Shown here piece by piece: positions 51,869 through 59,644 of a stretch of DNA of 64,000 nt. Below the pieces are notes generated by a model. It saw nothing but the letters and a program-made list of their open reading frames with translations, was not told the DNA's origin and made no database searches. The first letter of the stretch is position 1. Each line of letters starts with the position of its first letter. The DNA lies in contig JBBSEU010000001.1 in NCBI GenBank assembly GCA_038239365.1, positions 1-64,000 of the forward strand. Direction: 5' to 3'. This stretch comes from JBBRMW01 sp038239365. Lineage in GTDB: Bacteria; Chloroflexota; Anaerolineae; Aggregatilineales; UBA2796. A program made the translations under genes and the position numbers.

Positions 51869-53281
51869 ATGAAGATCGTTAAGCTGTTTACCGTCGTTAT
51901 CGTTCTGACACTCCTGGCGCAACTGCATGGGGCAACCCCAACACGCGCTCAGGGCACTGTTATCAAGATCGCCTCACATAGCCCACTTTCGGGCGGACAA
52001 TCACAGCCGGGTAACGCCATCAAGAACGGCGTCGATCTGGCTATTCAACAACTGAGCAAGCCGATCAAGGATTTGGGCTTCACGGTTGAACTCGCGCCGT
52101 TCGACGATCAGGCAGACCCCAAAGTTGGCCCCGTCAACGCACAAAAGATCGTCAGCGATAAGGCAATTGTGGCCGTCGTTGGTCACTACAACTCCGGTGT
52201 AGCGCGTCCATCGTCGGTGATCTACAACGATAACAATCTGGTCATGGTCTCGCCCGCCAACACCGCCGTCGATATTACGGATCGCGGTTTCCCAACGGTC
52301 AATCGCGTTTGCGGACGTGATGACGCTCAGGGCGCGGCAGGTGCAGATTACGCCGCCAACACGCTCAAGATCAAGTCCGTGTATGTCATCAATGACAAGA
52401 CGGTCTACGGCGCGGGCGTCGCCAAGTTCTTTGTCCAGTCGATCACGGCTGCGGGCGTGAAGGTGCTGGGCAACGAAGGCACGGAAGAAAAGAGCAACTT
52501 CGACGCCGTGATCACCCCGATCCTGAGCCTGAAGCCGGATATGGTCTACTTCTCCGGTATCTATGACCAGGGCGCGCTGTTCTTCAAGCAAGCCCGTGCG
52601 AAGGGTGTGACTGCCCAGTTCATGGGGCCGGATGGTTTGGATGCCCCGGATACCGCCCAAATCGGTGGTGATGCAGTGGTGGGTCTGGTCTACACGACGA
52701 CTGCCGCTCCTGCCGCACTCTCGCCCGACTCGAAGCAGTTCCGCGATGATTACAAAGCCAAGTTCGGCTCAGACGCCCCGGCCTATGGCCCCGAAGCCTA
52801 TGTTTCAACGGCCATTGTGTTGAAGGCGATTGAAAAAGTCATCAAGGACAACGGCGGCAAGTTCCCGGATCGTAAGGCGATTTCGGACGCCGTTCGCGCC
52901 ACGAAAGACTTCAAGAGCATCCTCGGCACGATCACCTTTGATAAGAATGGCGATCCACAGGTTGCGACGTACTATGTCCTGAAGGTCAAGTCTGCCGATC
53001 CAAAGAACTGGACAGGCAACGAACCGGTTGCGTCCAGCAAGGCCAATTCGCCGCTGACGCCTGCCACTGGTGCCGCCGCAAGCGCGACAATGGCTGCTAC
53101 GATGGCGGCCACCGCTGGTGGTGCAGCACCCACAAATGCGCCTGCCCCTGCGACCATGGCACCAACAATGGCTGCTACGATGGGGGCAACGACGACACCC
53201 GCTACGAAGGCAGCAACCATGCCTGCCACGATGGCTCCAACGATGGCCGCCACCATGGCTCCAACGATGGCCGCCAAGTAA
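51869..53281 (+). CDS. Branched-chain amino-acid-type ABC substrate-binding protein with Met/Thr/Ala-rich tail
   Basis: A 470-residue LivK/Peripla_BP_6-type receptor. Signal peptide at 1-28 (VVIVLTLLAQLHGATPTRAQ). The binding fold has IKIASHSPLSGGQSQPGNAIKNGVDLAI, VAVVGHYNSGVARPSSVIY, VMVSPANTAVDIT, FPTVNRVCGRDDAQGAAGADYA and VYVINDKTVYGAGVAKFF. After about residue 400 comes a tail of some 70 residues made mostly of ATM, APT and AAT units ending MAPTMAAK, unlike normal family members. AAGGAG lies just upstream of ATG 51869. It is the first gene of a five-gene liv operon; the ligand could be an amino acid, amide or other small molecule. Confidence 0.92.
   Translation: MKIVKLFTVVIVLTLLAQLHGATPTRAQGTVIKIASHSPLSGGQSQPGNAIKNGVDLAIQQLSKPIKDLGFTVELAPFDDQADPKVGPVNAQKIVSDKAIVAVVGHYNSGVARPSSVIYNDNNLVMVSPANTAVDITDRGFPTVNRVCGRDDAQGAAGADYAANTLKIKSVYVINDKTVYGAGVAKFFVQSITAAGVKVLGNEGTEEKSNFDAVITPILSLKPDMVYFSGIYDQGALFFKQARAKGVTAQFMGPDGLDAPDTAQIGGDAVVGLVYTTTAAPAALSPDSKQFRDDYKAKFGSDAPAYGPEAYVSTAIVLKAIEKVIKDNGGKFPDRKAISDAVRATKDFKSILGTITFDKNGDPQVATYYVLKVKSADPKNWTGNEPVASSKANSPLTPATGAAASATMAATMAATAGGAAPTNAPAPATMAPTMAATMGATTTPATKAATMPATMAPTMAATMAPTMAAK
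53231..53275 (+). repeat. Perfect 21-base tandem repeat in the receptor tail
   Basis: Bases 53231-53251 and 53255-53275 are identical and are separated by ACC. They encode MAPTMAA twice and lie in a wider stretch (53085-53278) of ATGGC-rich imperfect repeats, suggesting growth by slippage. Confidence 0.8.
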
Positions 53282-53313
53282 GCAGTCGGGTCTGGCAACG
53301 CAACGACCCTACA

Positions 53314-53336
53314 GGGGGAGACGAACTGTCTCCCCC
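53314..53336 (+). terminator. Stable hairpin between liv receptor and permease genes
   Basis: GGGGGAGAC (53314-53322) and GTCTCCCCC (53328-53336) form a 9-bp GC-rich stem with a 5-base loop and no T-run. It probably protects the receptor mRNA or causes partial termination. Confidence 0.5.
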
Positions 53337-53365
53337 GCGCATTCTCGACTCGCAAGGAGTTCCGC

Positions 53366-54505
53366 ATGACCTTTTCCACGCGCGCAGCCAACTGGACGTG
53401 GACTTATATCCTCAGACCGTTTTTACAAATTCTGCTGTTTGTCCTCGGTTCGGCTGCCCTGATGTCCGTCATTGCCGTAATTGTGAGCCTGATCTTTCGT
53501 ACTCCGGCCTCACGTGGCGCAACACTCGAAATAGATTTATTTGAGCAACTCCTTAAGCAACTGCCTGATACGCTCATCGACGGGATCACAATTGGCTTTT
53601 TGTACGCCGTGATCGCGCTCGGCTATACAATGGTCTATGGCGTCTTGAAGTTCATCAACTTCGCGCACAGTGAAATCTTCATGGTGGGCGGCGTGATCGG
53701 CTTCGAGGTGATGATTCGGCTGCGCGATGGCAGTTTGCTGACGACGTTTCCGCCAGTGCTATTGGTCATTTTGATGATCGTAGCGGCCATGGCTTTTTCG
53801 GGCACGTTGGCCGTCGTAATCGAACGGTTCGCGTACAGGCCGCTGCGTAATGCGCCGCGCTTGGTGCCGCTCATCTCAGCGATTGGTATCTCGTTGTTTC
53901 TACAAGATGCGGTACGTGCTTTGGAAGGGTTGGGGCGTAACCAGTTCAATTTGGCCTATCCGACGGACAGCGTCCCCTTCCTGACACAGCGCCTACCGAT
54001 TGGGCCAACAGTGACGATCAGTGTCACGGCGATCATCATCGTGATTAGTGCGATTATCATGGTACTTGGCCTGAATTATTTCGTGAATGCCACCAAAATC
54101 GGCAAAGGTATTCGCGCCGTTTCACAGGATCAGGCGACGGCCAGTCTGATGGGGATCGACGTGAACCAGATGATTGCGATCACGTTTCTGGTGGGCGGCG
54201 CATTAGGTGGCGCGGCAGGCGTGCTGTTTGGGTTGAAGGCGGGCAATATTTCGCCGTTTTCGGGGTTCATTCCTGGCCTCAAAGCATTCACGGCGGCGGT
54301 GTTAGGCGGAATCGGTAATATCACGGGCGCGTTGCTCGGTGGCATTCTGCTAGGGCTGATCGAAGCCTTTTTTTCGTCGCTGCTGCCTTTTTTCCCTTCG
54401 TTCGGCACCAGTTACAGCGATATTTTTGCTTTTATGATCCTGATTCTGATCTTAATATTCCGACCTACCGGGCTGCTCGGTCAGCGCGTTGATGAGAAAG
54501 TGTAG
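53366..54505 (+). CDS. livH: Branched-chain amino-acid ABC permease LivH
   Basis: A 379-residue membrane permease. The core has DTLIDGITIGFLYAVIALGYTMVYGVLKFINFAHSEIFMVGG, the LivH signature, then RNAPRLVPLISAIGISLFLQD, KIGKGIRAVSQDQATASLMGIDVNQMIAITF with the EAA-like coupling segment, and GGIGNITGALLGGILLGLIEAF. An N-terminal extension of about 70 residues contains one extra helix (LQILLFVLGSAALMSVIAVIVSLIF), so it is longer than the usual 290-310 residues. AAGGAG precedes ATG 53366. Confidence 0.93.
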   Translation: MTFSTRAANWTWTYILRPFLQILLFVLGSAALMSVIAVIVSLIFRTPASRGATLEIDLFEQLLKQLPDTLIDGITIGFLYAVIALGYTMVYGVLKFINFAHSEIFMVGGVIGFEVMIRLRDGSLLTTFPPVLLVILMIVAAMAFSGTLAVVIERFAYRPLRNAPRLVPLISAIGISLFLQDAVRALEGLGRNQFNLAYPTDSVPFLTQRLPIGPTVTISVTAIIIVISAIIMVLGLNYFVNATKIGKGIRAVSQDQATASLMGIDVNQMIAITFLVGGALGGAAGVLFGLKAGNISPFSGFIPGLKAFTAAVLGGIGNITGALLGGILLGLIEAFFSSLLPFFPSFGTSYSDIFAFMILILILIFRPTGLLGQRVDEKV

Positions 54506-54510
54506 CCGAT

Positions 54511-55926
54511 ATGACCGTACAGCAAACGATAAACGCGCCGCCTGATAACCTGCTTCGGCGCTACGGAATACTGGCAGCGGTGATCATCTTCGTGGCGGCG
54601 ATGTTCCTCATCCTGATCACGATGGACAACAGTCTGACATTTTCGCCGTTGTGGACAGCATTGGCTTTCCCGGCACTGGCGATTTCGCCGTTTTTGATCT
54701 TGCGTCTGAACGTGAGTCGGCAGATCAAAGCGTTTTTGATCCTGATCATGCTGCTGATCCTGATGCCCGTGTTGGGCGTTCATGACAGTTTTTACTTCAC
54801 GCTGGCAACGCAGATCGGCATTTTCGCGGCGATGGCGCTTGGCCTGAACATCGTCGTCGGCTTCGCCGGGCTGCTTGACTTGGGTTATGTGGCATTTTTC
54901 GCGGTGGGCGCGTACCTGTGGGGTATTTTCACGTCGCAGACCGATAATTATATTCACGCCATTGGCCTGACCGCGCCCGCCTGGATGTTTTATGTGTTCC
55001 TGTTTTTGGCGGTGATTGTGGCCGCTTTCGCCGGGATTTTACTGGGATTACCCGTTTTGCGCTTGCGCGGCGATTATCTGGCAATCGTGACGCTCGGCTT
55101 CGGTGAGATGATCCGCATCCTATTCAAGAATCTGGATCACCCGGTGAACATCACGAACGGGACGCTGGGCTTGGATGGGTTGGCGTCGCCGCCGCTGCCC
55201 CCGTTTATAGGGAGCATCACCGATTGGCTGGTGACGACGTTCAAGCTGGAAGTTGGTAATCCGCAGGTGTTGGCTTATCAGTTGTTTTTCTATCTGTTGG
55301 TGCTGGCGATTTGCGGCGCAGCGATTTTAGTGGCTGGGCGGCTGGACGACTCCCCAATTGGGCGGGCATGGACGGCGATTCGTGAGGACGAGACGGCGGC
55401 GCTGGCAATGGGCGTGCCGCTGGTACGCATGAAGCTGCTGGCCTTCGCAATGGGCGCATCATTCGCGGGCGCGATGGGCGTGGTATTCGCCGCTAAGTTC
55501 AAATCCCTGACGCCGGATGCGTTCGATTTCAACCAGTCGATTTTCATTCTAGCAATTGTGATCGTCGGCGGCATGGGCAGCATTCGCGGCGTGCTGTTGG
55601 GCGCGATTGTTGTTTCGCTGCTCAACCTGCAAATTCTGCAAAGTCTGTCGAGCTTGATCAATAACCTGAAAAATCAGAACGCGGTGATCCCGGTCATCAA
55701 CTTTGCGTTTAAGGATTGGCCGAATCAATTGGCCGTCGAAAATTATCAACGCTTTGTGTTCGGTATTCTGCTGATCGTGATCGTATTGTTCCGACCTGCC
55801 GGGATTCTGCCTGCCAGTCGGCGCAAAACCGAACTTGAGGATCGAGATGATGTGCCGCCCGACCTGACCGAAATACCGCCGGATATGTCCCTGACCGAAA
55901 GCGGAGGTGACGGCCATGCTGCTTGA
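54511..55926 (+). CDS. livM: Branched-chain amino-acid ABC permease LivM
   Basis: A 471-residue permease with LNIVVGFAGLLDLGYVAFFAVGAYLWGIF, LRGDYLAIVTLGFGEMIRIL, GRAWTAIREDETAALAMGVPLVRMKLLAFAMGASFAGAMGVVFAAKF and FILAIVIVGGMGSIRGVLLGAIVV, all LivM hallmarks. The N-terminus has three extra helices, as in the longer LivM proteins, and the C-terminal 35 residues are a polar cytoplasmic tail rich in Asp, Glu and Pro. It starts 5 bases after livH and overlaps the start of livG by 11 bases. Confidence 0.93.
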   Translation: MTVQQTINAPPDNLLRRYGILAAVIIFVAAMFLILITMDNSLTFSPLWTALAFPALAISPFLILRLNVSRQIKAFLILIMLLILMPVLGVHDSFYFTLATQIGIFAAMALGLNIVVGFAGLLDLGYVAFFAVGAYLWGIFTSQTDNYIHAIGLTAPAWMFYVFLFLAVIVAAFAGILLGLPVLRLRGDYLAIVTLGFGEMIRILFKNLDHPVNITNGTLGLDGLASPPLPPFIGSITDWLVTTFKLEVGNPQVLAYQLFFYLLVLAICGAAILVAGRLDDSPIGRAWTAIREDETAALAMGVPLVRMKLLAFAMGASFAGAMGVVFAAKFKSLTPDAFDFNQSIFILAIVIVGGMGSIRGVLLGAIVVSLLNLQILQSLSSLINNLKNQNAVIPVINFAFKDWPNQLAVENYQRFVFGILLIVIVLFRPAGILPASRRKTELEDRDDVPPDLTEIPPDMSLTESGGDGHAA

Positions 55927-56692
55927 AGTACGGGGCGTGATCAAGAAGTTTGGCGGTCTGACGGCGGTTCAAAACGTCGAATATACGCAGGAAGCGCGCA
56001 CGATTTGCACGATCATCGGGCCAAACGGTGCGGGCAAAACGACGTTTTTCAACATCCTGACCGGGATTTACAAGCCGGATGGTGGCAGCGTCACCTTTGG
56101 CGGTAAGAACATGGTTGGCTTGCGACCAGACCAGATCAACGCGGCGGGGATTTCGCGCACCTTTCAGAATATCCGCCTGTTCAACAGCATGTCCGTCCTT
56201 GAGAATATCATGGTTGGGATGCACTCACGCTTGCGGATCAATCTGTTCGATACGATTATCCGAACGCCGCGCTTCAATCATCAGGAAGAATCGGTTCGGC
56301 GCAAAGTGGGCGATATTCTGGATTTCGTGAACCTGAGCGATAAGAGTAACGAGATCGCGCGCAACCTGCCCTATGGCGATCAGCGGCGGTTGGAGATCGG
56401 GCGGGCGCTTGCCAGTGACCCCAAATTGATCCTGCTCGATGAACCCACCGCCGGGATGAATCCGCAGGAAAGCGTCGAGGCGATGGCCTTGTTCCGGCGC
56501 GTGCGGGACGAACTGGGCATCACGGTGCTGCTGATCGAACATGATATGCGTGTCGTGATGGGCATTTCGGATCGGATCACGGTGCTTGACTACGGTCAGA
56601 AGATCGCCGAAGGATCGCCCGATGAAGTGCGCCGTGAACCGCGCGTGATTGAGGCGTATCTGGGACGCGGTAGTCAAACGGATGCGTTGTGA
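55916..56692 (+). CDS. livG: Branched-chain amino-acid ABC ATPase LivG
   Basis: A 258-residue ATPase: Walker A GPNGAGKTT, the LivG-type ISRTFQNIRLFNSMSVLENIMVGMH, signature LPYGDQRRLEIGRAL, Walker B LILLDEPTAGMNPQE, switch His in IEHDMRVVM. All catalytic residues are present. The ATG 55916 has GGAGG 8 bases upstream and lies within the end of livM; a GTG 9 bases earlier is less well placed. Confidence 0.95.
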   Translation: MLLEVRGVIKKFGGLTAVQNVEYTQEARTICTIIGPNGAGKTTFFNILTGIYKPDGGSVTFGGKNMVGLRPDQINAAGISRTFQNIRLFNSMSVLENIMVGMHSRLRINLFDTIIRTPRFNHQEESVRRKVGDILDFVNLSDKSNEIARNLPYGDQRRLEIGRALASDPKLILLDEPTAGMNPQESVEAMALFRRVRDELGITVLLIEHDMRVVMGISDRITVLDYGQKIAEGSPDEVRREPRVIEAYLGRGSQTDAL

Positions 56693-56700
56693 GAAGAAGG

Positions 56701-56728
56701 TATCAGCAGTCAGGTATCAGCTATCAGC
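56701..56728 (+). repeat. Three TATCAGC repeats between livG and livF
   Basis: TATCAGC occurs at 56701, 56715 and 56722 in the 89-base livG-livF gap. Short TATCAGC-rich runs are common filler between genes in some bacteria; no role is evident. Confidence 0.5.
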
Positions 56729-56781
56729 AAAAGACAGATAGGATTATTCCCCGGCGTAAATAAGTAGGGACGGGCACTTGC

Positions 56782-57492
56782 ATGGCGCTTCTTAAACTGG
56801 AAAATGTACATACTTACTACGGCCATATCCACGCGCTCAAAGGTATCTCGCTGGAAGTGAATGAAGGCGAAGTCGTGACGCTGATCGGCTCGAATGGTGC
56901 GGGCAAAAGTACCACCTTGCGAACGATCAGCGGATTGGCGCGGCCACGACTCGGATCGGTCACGTTCGCGGATAAGTCGATTGGTGGTTTGAAACCGCAC
57001 GAGATCACCAAACTGGGATTAGGACATGTCCCCGAAGGTCGGCGCATTTTCCCACTGCTGACTGTGCGCGAAAATCTTGAGATCGGGGCGTATACAGTGG
57101 CACGGCGCGAAGTGGAACCGCGCATCGAGGCGGCACTGGTACTTTTTCCGCGTCTGCGCGAACGGCTTACGCAAATGGGCGGCACGCTCTCCGGCGGTGA
57201 GCAGCAAATGTTGGCGATGGCGCGCGGGCTGATCCTTGAGCCGCGTATTTTGCTGCTCGATGAACCGTCGATGGGACTTGCGCCGGTGCTGGTTGATGCG
57301 ATTTTTGACATCATTCAGGAGCTTCACGCCAAAGGCACGACGATCCTGTTGGTTGAACAAAACGCCCGACTCGCGTTGCAAGTTGCGGATCGCGGTTATA
57401 TTTTGCAGACCGGGATGATCGTCTTACAGGACAGCGCCGAAAATTTGCGTTCCAGTGATACCGTCCGCAAAGCGTACCTGGGCGAATCCTGA
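56782..57492 (+). CDS. livF: Branched-chain amino-acid ABC ATPase LivF
   Basis: A 236-residue ATPase of normal length: LKLENVHTYYGHIHALKGISLEV, Walker A GSNGAGKST, Q-loop region LGHVPEGRRIFPLLTVRENL, signature LSGGEQQMLAMARGL, Walker B ILLLDEPSMGLAP and switch VEQNARLAL. The second ATPase of the liv transporter, paired with LivG. The 89-base gap before it holds TATCAGC repeats. Its stop codon is overlapped by the probable CTG start of the next gene. Confidence 0.95.
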   Translation: MALLKLENVHTYYGHIHALKGISLEVNEGEVVTLIGSNGAGKSTTLRTISGLARPRLGSVTFADKSIGGLKPHEITKLGLGHVPEGRRIFPLLTVRENLEIGAYTVARREVEPRIEAALVLFPRLRERLTQMGGTLSGGEQQMLAMARGLILEPRILLLDEPSMGLAPVLVDAIFDIIQELHAKGTTILLVEQNARLALQVADRGYILQTGMIVLQDSAENLRSSDTVRKAYLGES

Positions 57493-58376
57493 ACGCGCCA
57501 TCACCGCTCCTGCGCGGCGCGTTTTATGGGCTGGCCGCGGGCGCGATCTGGGGCGGGATGTACGTCGTCAGCGAACAGGTGCTGCGCGTCATTCCATCAT
57601 TTACGCTGCTTTCACTGCGCCTGATCATCGGATCGGCCATCCTCGGCACGATATTGGCGGCGCGCGGCGAACTTCGTATCGAACGGCACGACGCTATCAG
57701 ACTGTTGGGCGTGGGAATCGTCGGCTCAGGCTTGAGTCTGGGCGCGCAGTTCGTTGGGACACATCTCGCCTCCGCGATCAATGGCGCAGTTGTGACCAGC
57801 GCCTCACCTGCTTTCACATTGTTGTTCGCGTGGCTGCTTTTGCGTGAACCACTCAGCCTGACGCGAATCGGAGCAGTGCTGCTGGCGACCATTGGCGTTT
57901 TGGCGGTACTGGATTTGTCGAAGTTCGATCTGGAGTCGAGCGCCGTGCTGGGCAATCTTGCGTTGATCTTCGCCGCACTGACGTGGGGCTTGTATTCGGC
58001 GCTGGTACGGCTGGTCTCGAAACGTTACCCGACGCTCACGATCAGTTTTTATGCGCTGGCAGGTGGATTGATTATTTCGATTCCGGCGGCAGGTTTGGAA
58101 TTATCCAGTCAAACGATCAGCGACGTTTCATTGGGGACGATTTTGGGTGTGCTGTACCTGGGCGTCGTGTCCTCGGCATTGGCACTGCTGCTCTGGAATC
58201 GTGCGTTTGCGTTGGTAGAGGCAAGTGTAGCGTCACTGTTCTTTTTCGCGCAACCGCTGGTGGGCGTGATCCTTGCTGCGATTATCCTGCATGAACCAAT
58301 CACCTTGAATCTACTCATTGGCGGCTTTTTGATCGTGTTGGGTGTGCTGTTATCGATCACACGCAGTCACTCATAA
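57489..58376 (+). CDS. EamA/DMT-family transporter, probable non-standard start
   Basis: A ten-helix DMT exporter. From ATG 57558 it would have 272 residues and would begin inside the first membrane helix (MYVVSEQVLRVIPSF). In the same frame upstream, the codons read LNAPSPLLRGAFYGLAAGAIWGG, a normal EamA N-terminus, back to a CTG at 57489 that overlaps the livF stop. No ATG, GTG or TTG lies between the in-frame stop at 57456 and 57558, so CTG (or a rarer codon) is the likely start, giving 295 residues. Two EamA repeats are present (TLLSLRLIIGSAILG and later FLIVLGVLLSI). Position after livF suggests export of a related compound, unproven. Confidence 0.8.
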   Translation: MNAPSPLLRGAFYGLAAGAIWGGMYVVSEQVLRVIPSFTLLSLRLIIGSAILGTILAARGELRIERHDAIRLLGVGIVGSGLSLGAQFVGTHLASAINGAVVTSASPAFTLLFAWLLLREPLSLTRIGAVLLATIGVLAVLDLSKFDLESSAVLGNLALIFAALTWGLYSALVRLVSKRYPTLTISFYALAGGLIISIPAAGLELSSQTISDVSLGTILGVLYLGVVSSALALLLWNRAFALVEASVASLFFFAQPLVGVILAAIILHEPITLNLLIGGFLIVLGVLLSITRSHS

Positions 58377-58398
58377 ACTACTTGATCCAAAATAGCAA

Positions 58399-58426
58399 TT
58401 GCCAATTAGCCGGATTCCGCTAGAAT
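58399..58426 (+). promoter_or_regulatory. Promoter of the NmrA-like gene
   Basis: TTGCCA (58399-58404), 16 bases, then TAGAAT (58421-58426), each one base off consensus. A palindrome follows directly at 58430-58443. Confidence 0.6.
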
Positions 58427-58429
58427 TAT

Positions 58430-58443
58430 ATAGACTGGTCTAT
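58430..58443. promoter_or_regulatory. TetR-type operator-like palindrome
   Basis: ATAGAC-TG-GTCTAT is a perfect inverted repeat with 2-base spacer, just downstream of the -10. Boxes of the form TAGAC-N-GTCTA are bound by TetR-family repressors such as NemR. No TetR gene is in the window. Confidence 0.65.
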
Positions 58444-58462
58444 TTAATGAAGGCAAATAAAA

Positions 58463-59095
58463 ATGAAGTTAGCGATTTTTGGCGCGACGGGTCGTACCGG
58501 AGTGCCTTTAGTGCAACAGGCGCTTGACGCGGGACATGAAGTCGTCGCGCTGGTTCGTAATCCAGCCAAAATGACTATCAAAAATGCGCGCCTGTCCTTG
58601 ATTCAGGGCGATATAATGAATGCCGCCGATGTCGAGAAGGTGATTAGTGCTGATGTCAGTGCAGTAATCGCCGTTCACGCGCCAAGCAAAGAGTCGCCCA
58701 AGACGCTGCTCACAAGCGCAGCCGATAACATTCTGGCGACCATGAAACGGCACAAGGTCAAGCGCATCATTTACATGACAGGCGCGGGTGTCGATATGCC
58801 GGGCGATAAGCCGAAGCTGATCAACCATGTAATCAAGTTTGCGCTCAAGACGATGGCGGGCGATGTTTTGAAACAGTCCGAGGAAGCCGTTCGCAAGGTA
58901 CAGAACAGCGGGTTAGATTGGACAATCGTCCGTGTGCCGATGTTGAATGAAGATCCGCACAGCGGCAAGTATCGGGTTGGGATGGTGGGTGTCGGCACGG
59001 GGCCGCGCCTGAGTCGTGCCGATGCTGCCGATTTCATCCTGAGCGCGCTGAAGGATAGCAAGTATCTAGGCCAGTCGCCCGTAATCAGCAATTAA
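58463..59095 (+). CDS. NAD(P)-binding oxidoreductase, NmrA/SDR-atypical family
   Basis: The 210-residue protein begins MKLAIFGATGRTGVPLVQQAL, a Rossmann NAD(P) site, followed by VVALVRNPAKM, a short form of the atypical SDR fold, IIYMTGAGVDMPGD and DWTIVRVPMLNE. It lacks the classical YxxxK, as in biliverdin-reductase-like or NmrA-like members, so it may bind rather than turn over NADP. GAAGG sits 11 bases upstream of ATG 58463. It appears to be controlled by a TetR-type site and is followed 14 bases later by a DUF385-type gene. Confidence 0.87.
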   Translation: MKLAIFGATGRTGVPLVQQALDAGHEVVALVRNPAKMTIKNARLSLIQGDIMNAADVEKVISADVSAVIAVHAPSKESPKTLLTSAADNILATMKRHKVKRIIYMTGAGVDMPGDKPKLINHVIKFALKTMAGDVLKQSEEAVRKVQNSGLDWTIVRVPMLNEDPHSGKYRVGMVGVGTGPRLSRADAADFILSALKDSKYLGQSPVISN

Positions 59096-59109
59096 AGGAG
59101 ACTCGACTT

Positions 59110-59571
59110 ATGCAAAACCGATCCTGGGAGTGGACGCCGCCGCCTACAATGAACCGCGTTATGTCTACCGTTTTACGGCTGCCGGTGCTGCATCGCATGA
59201 TGAGCAAGGAAATTTTGCTGCTCACTTTTACCGGGCGCAAGTCTGGCAAAAAGTTCACAACGCCTGTTGGCTACTTCCGTGAGGGGAATACCGTCACGCT
59301 GCTGACCAAACAGTTCCGCCCCTGGTGGCGCAACTTTATCAATGCTGCCCCGGTTCAGATGCGGATGGAAGGTAAAACAGCCAAAGGAACGGCCAAAGCC
59401 TTGACTGATACGGCAACCATCACGCCCATTATCGCTAATCTCATGGAAAAGCACCCGCGCGAGGCACAAATTTACGGCGTTGGCTTGCTGCCAGATGGCA
59501 AACCAAATATGGATGATGTGAACCGTATCGCGCCGAAAGTGGTCATCATCCAAATTACCCTTGAGAAGTGA
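59110..59571 (+). CDS. DUF385/Ddn-type nitroreductase (F420-type) family protein
   Basis: A 153-residue protein with LTFTGRKSGKKFTTPVGYF and NTVTLLTKQFRPWWRNFINAAPVQMRMEGK, the pattern of the deazaflavin-dependent nitroreductase (Ddn) family, small split-barrel proteins that use F420 or related flavins to reduce quinones or nitro compounds. AGGAG lies 9 bases upstream of ATG 59110. It is probably co-transcribed with the NmrA-like gene and lies just before an LLM-class oxidoreductase, which also often uses F420. No F420 synthesis gene is in the window apart from the YvcK/CofD relative, which is not clearly CofD. Confidence 0.85.
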   Translation: MQNRSWEWTPPPTMNRVMSTVLRLPVLHRMMSKEILLLTFTGRKSGKKFTTPVGYFREGNTVTLLTKQFRPWWRNFINAAPVQMRMEGKTAKGTAKALTDTATITPIIANLMEKHPREAQIYGVGLLPDGKPNMDDVNRIAPKVVIIQITLEK

Positions 59572-59644
59572 TGGGCAACCCTCGTCAGATCGAAAACCCG
59601 GCCTATAATCGATCCGGTTCATAGTCGATATCAACAAGGGATGG

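Noticed and set aside
53085..53278. Separate plus-strand gene in another frame over the receptor tail repeats
   Set aside because: The alternative frame is a Trp/Arg-rich product of the repeat DNA and has no support.
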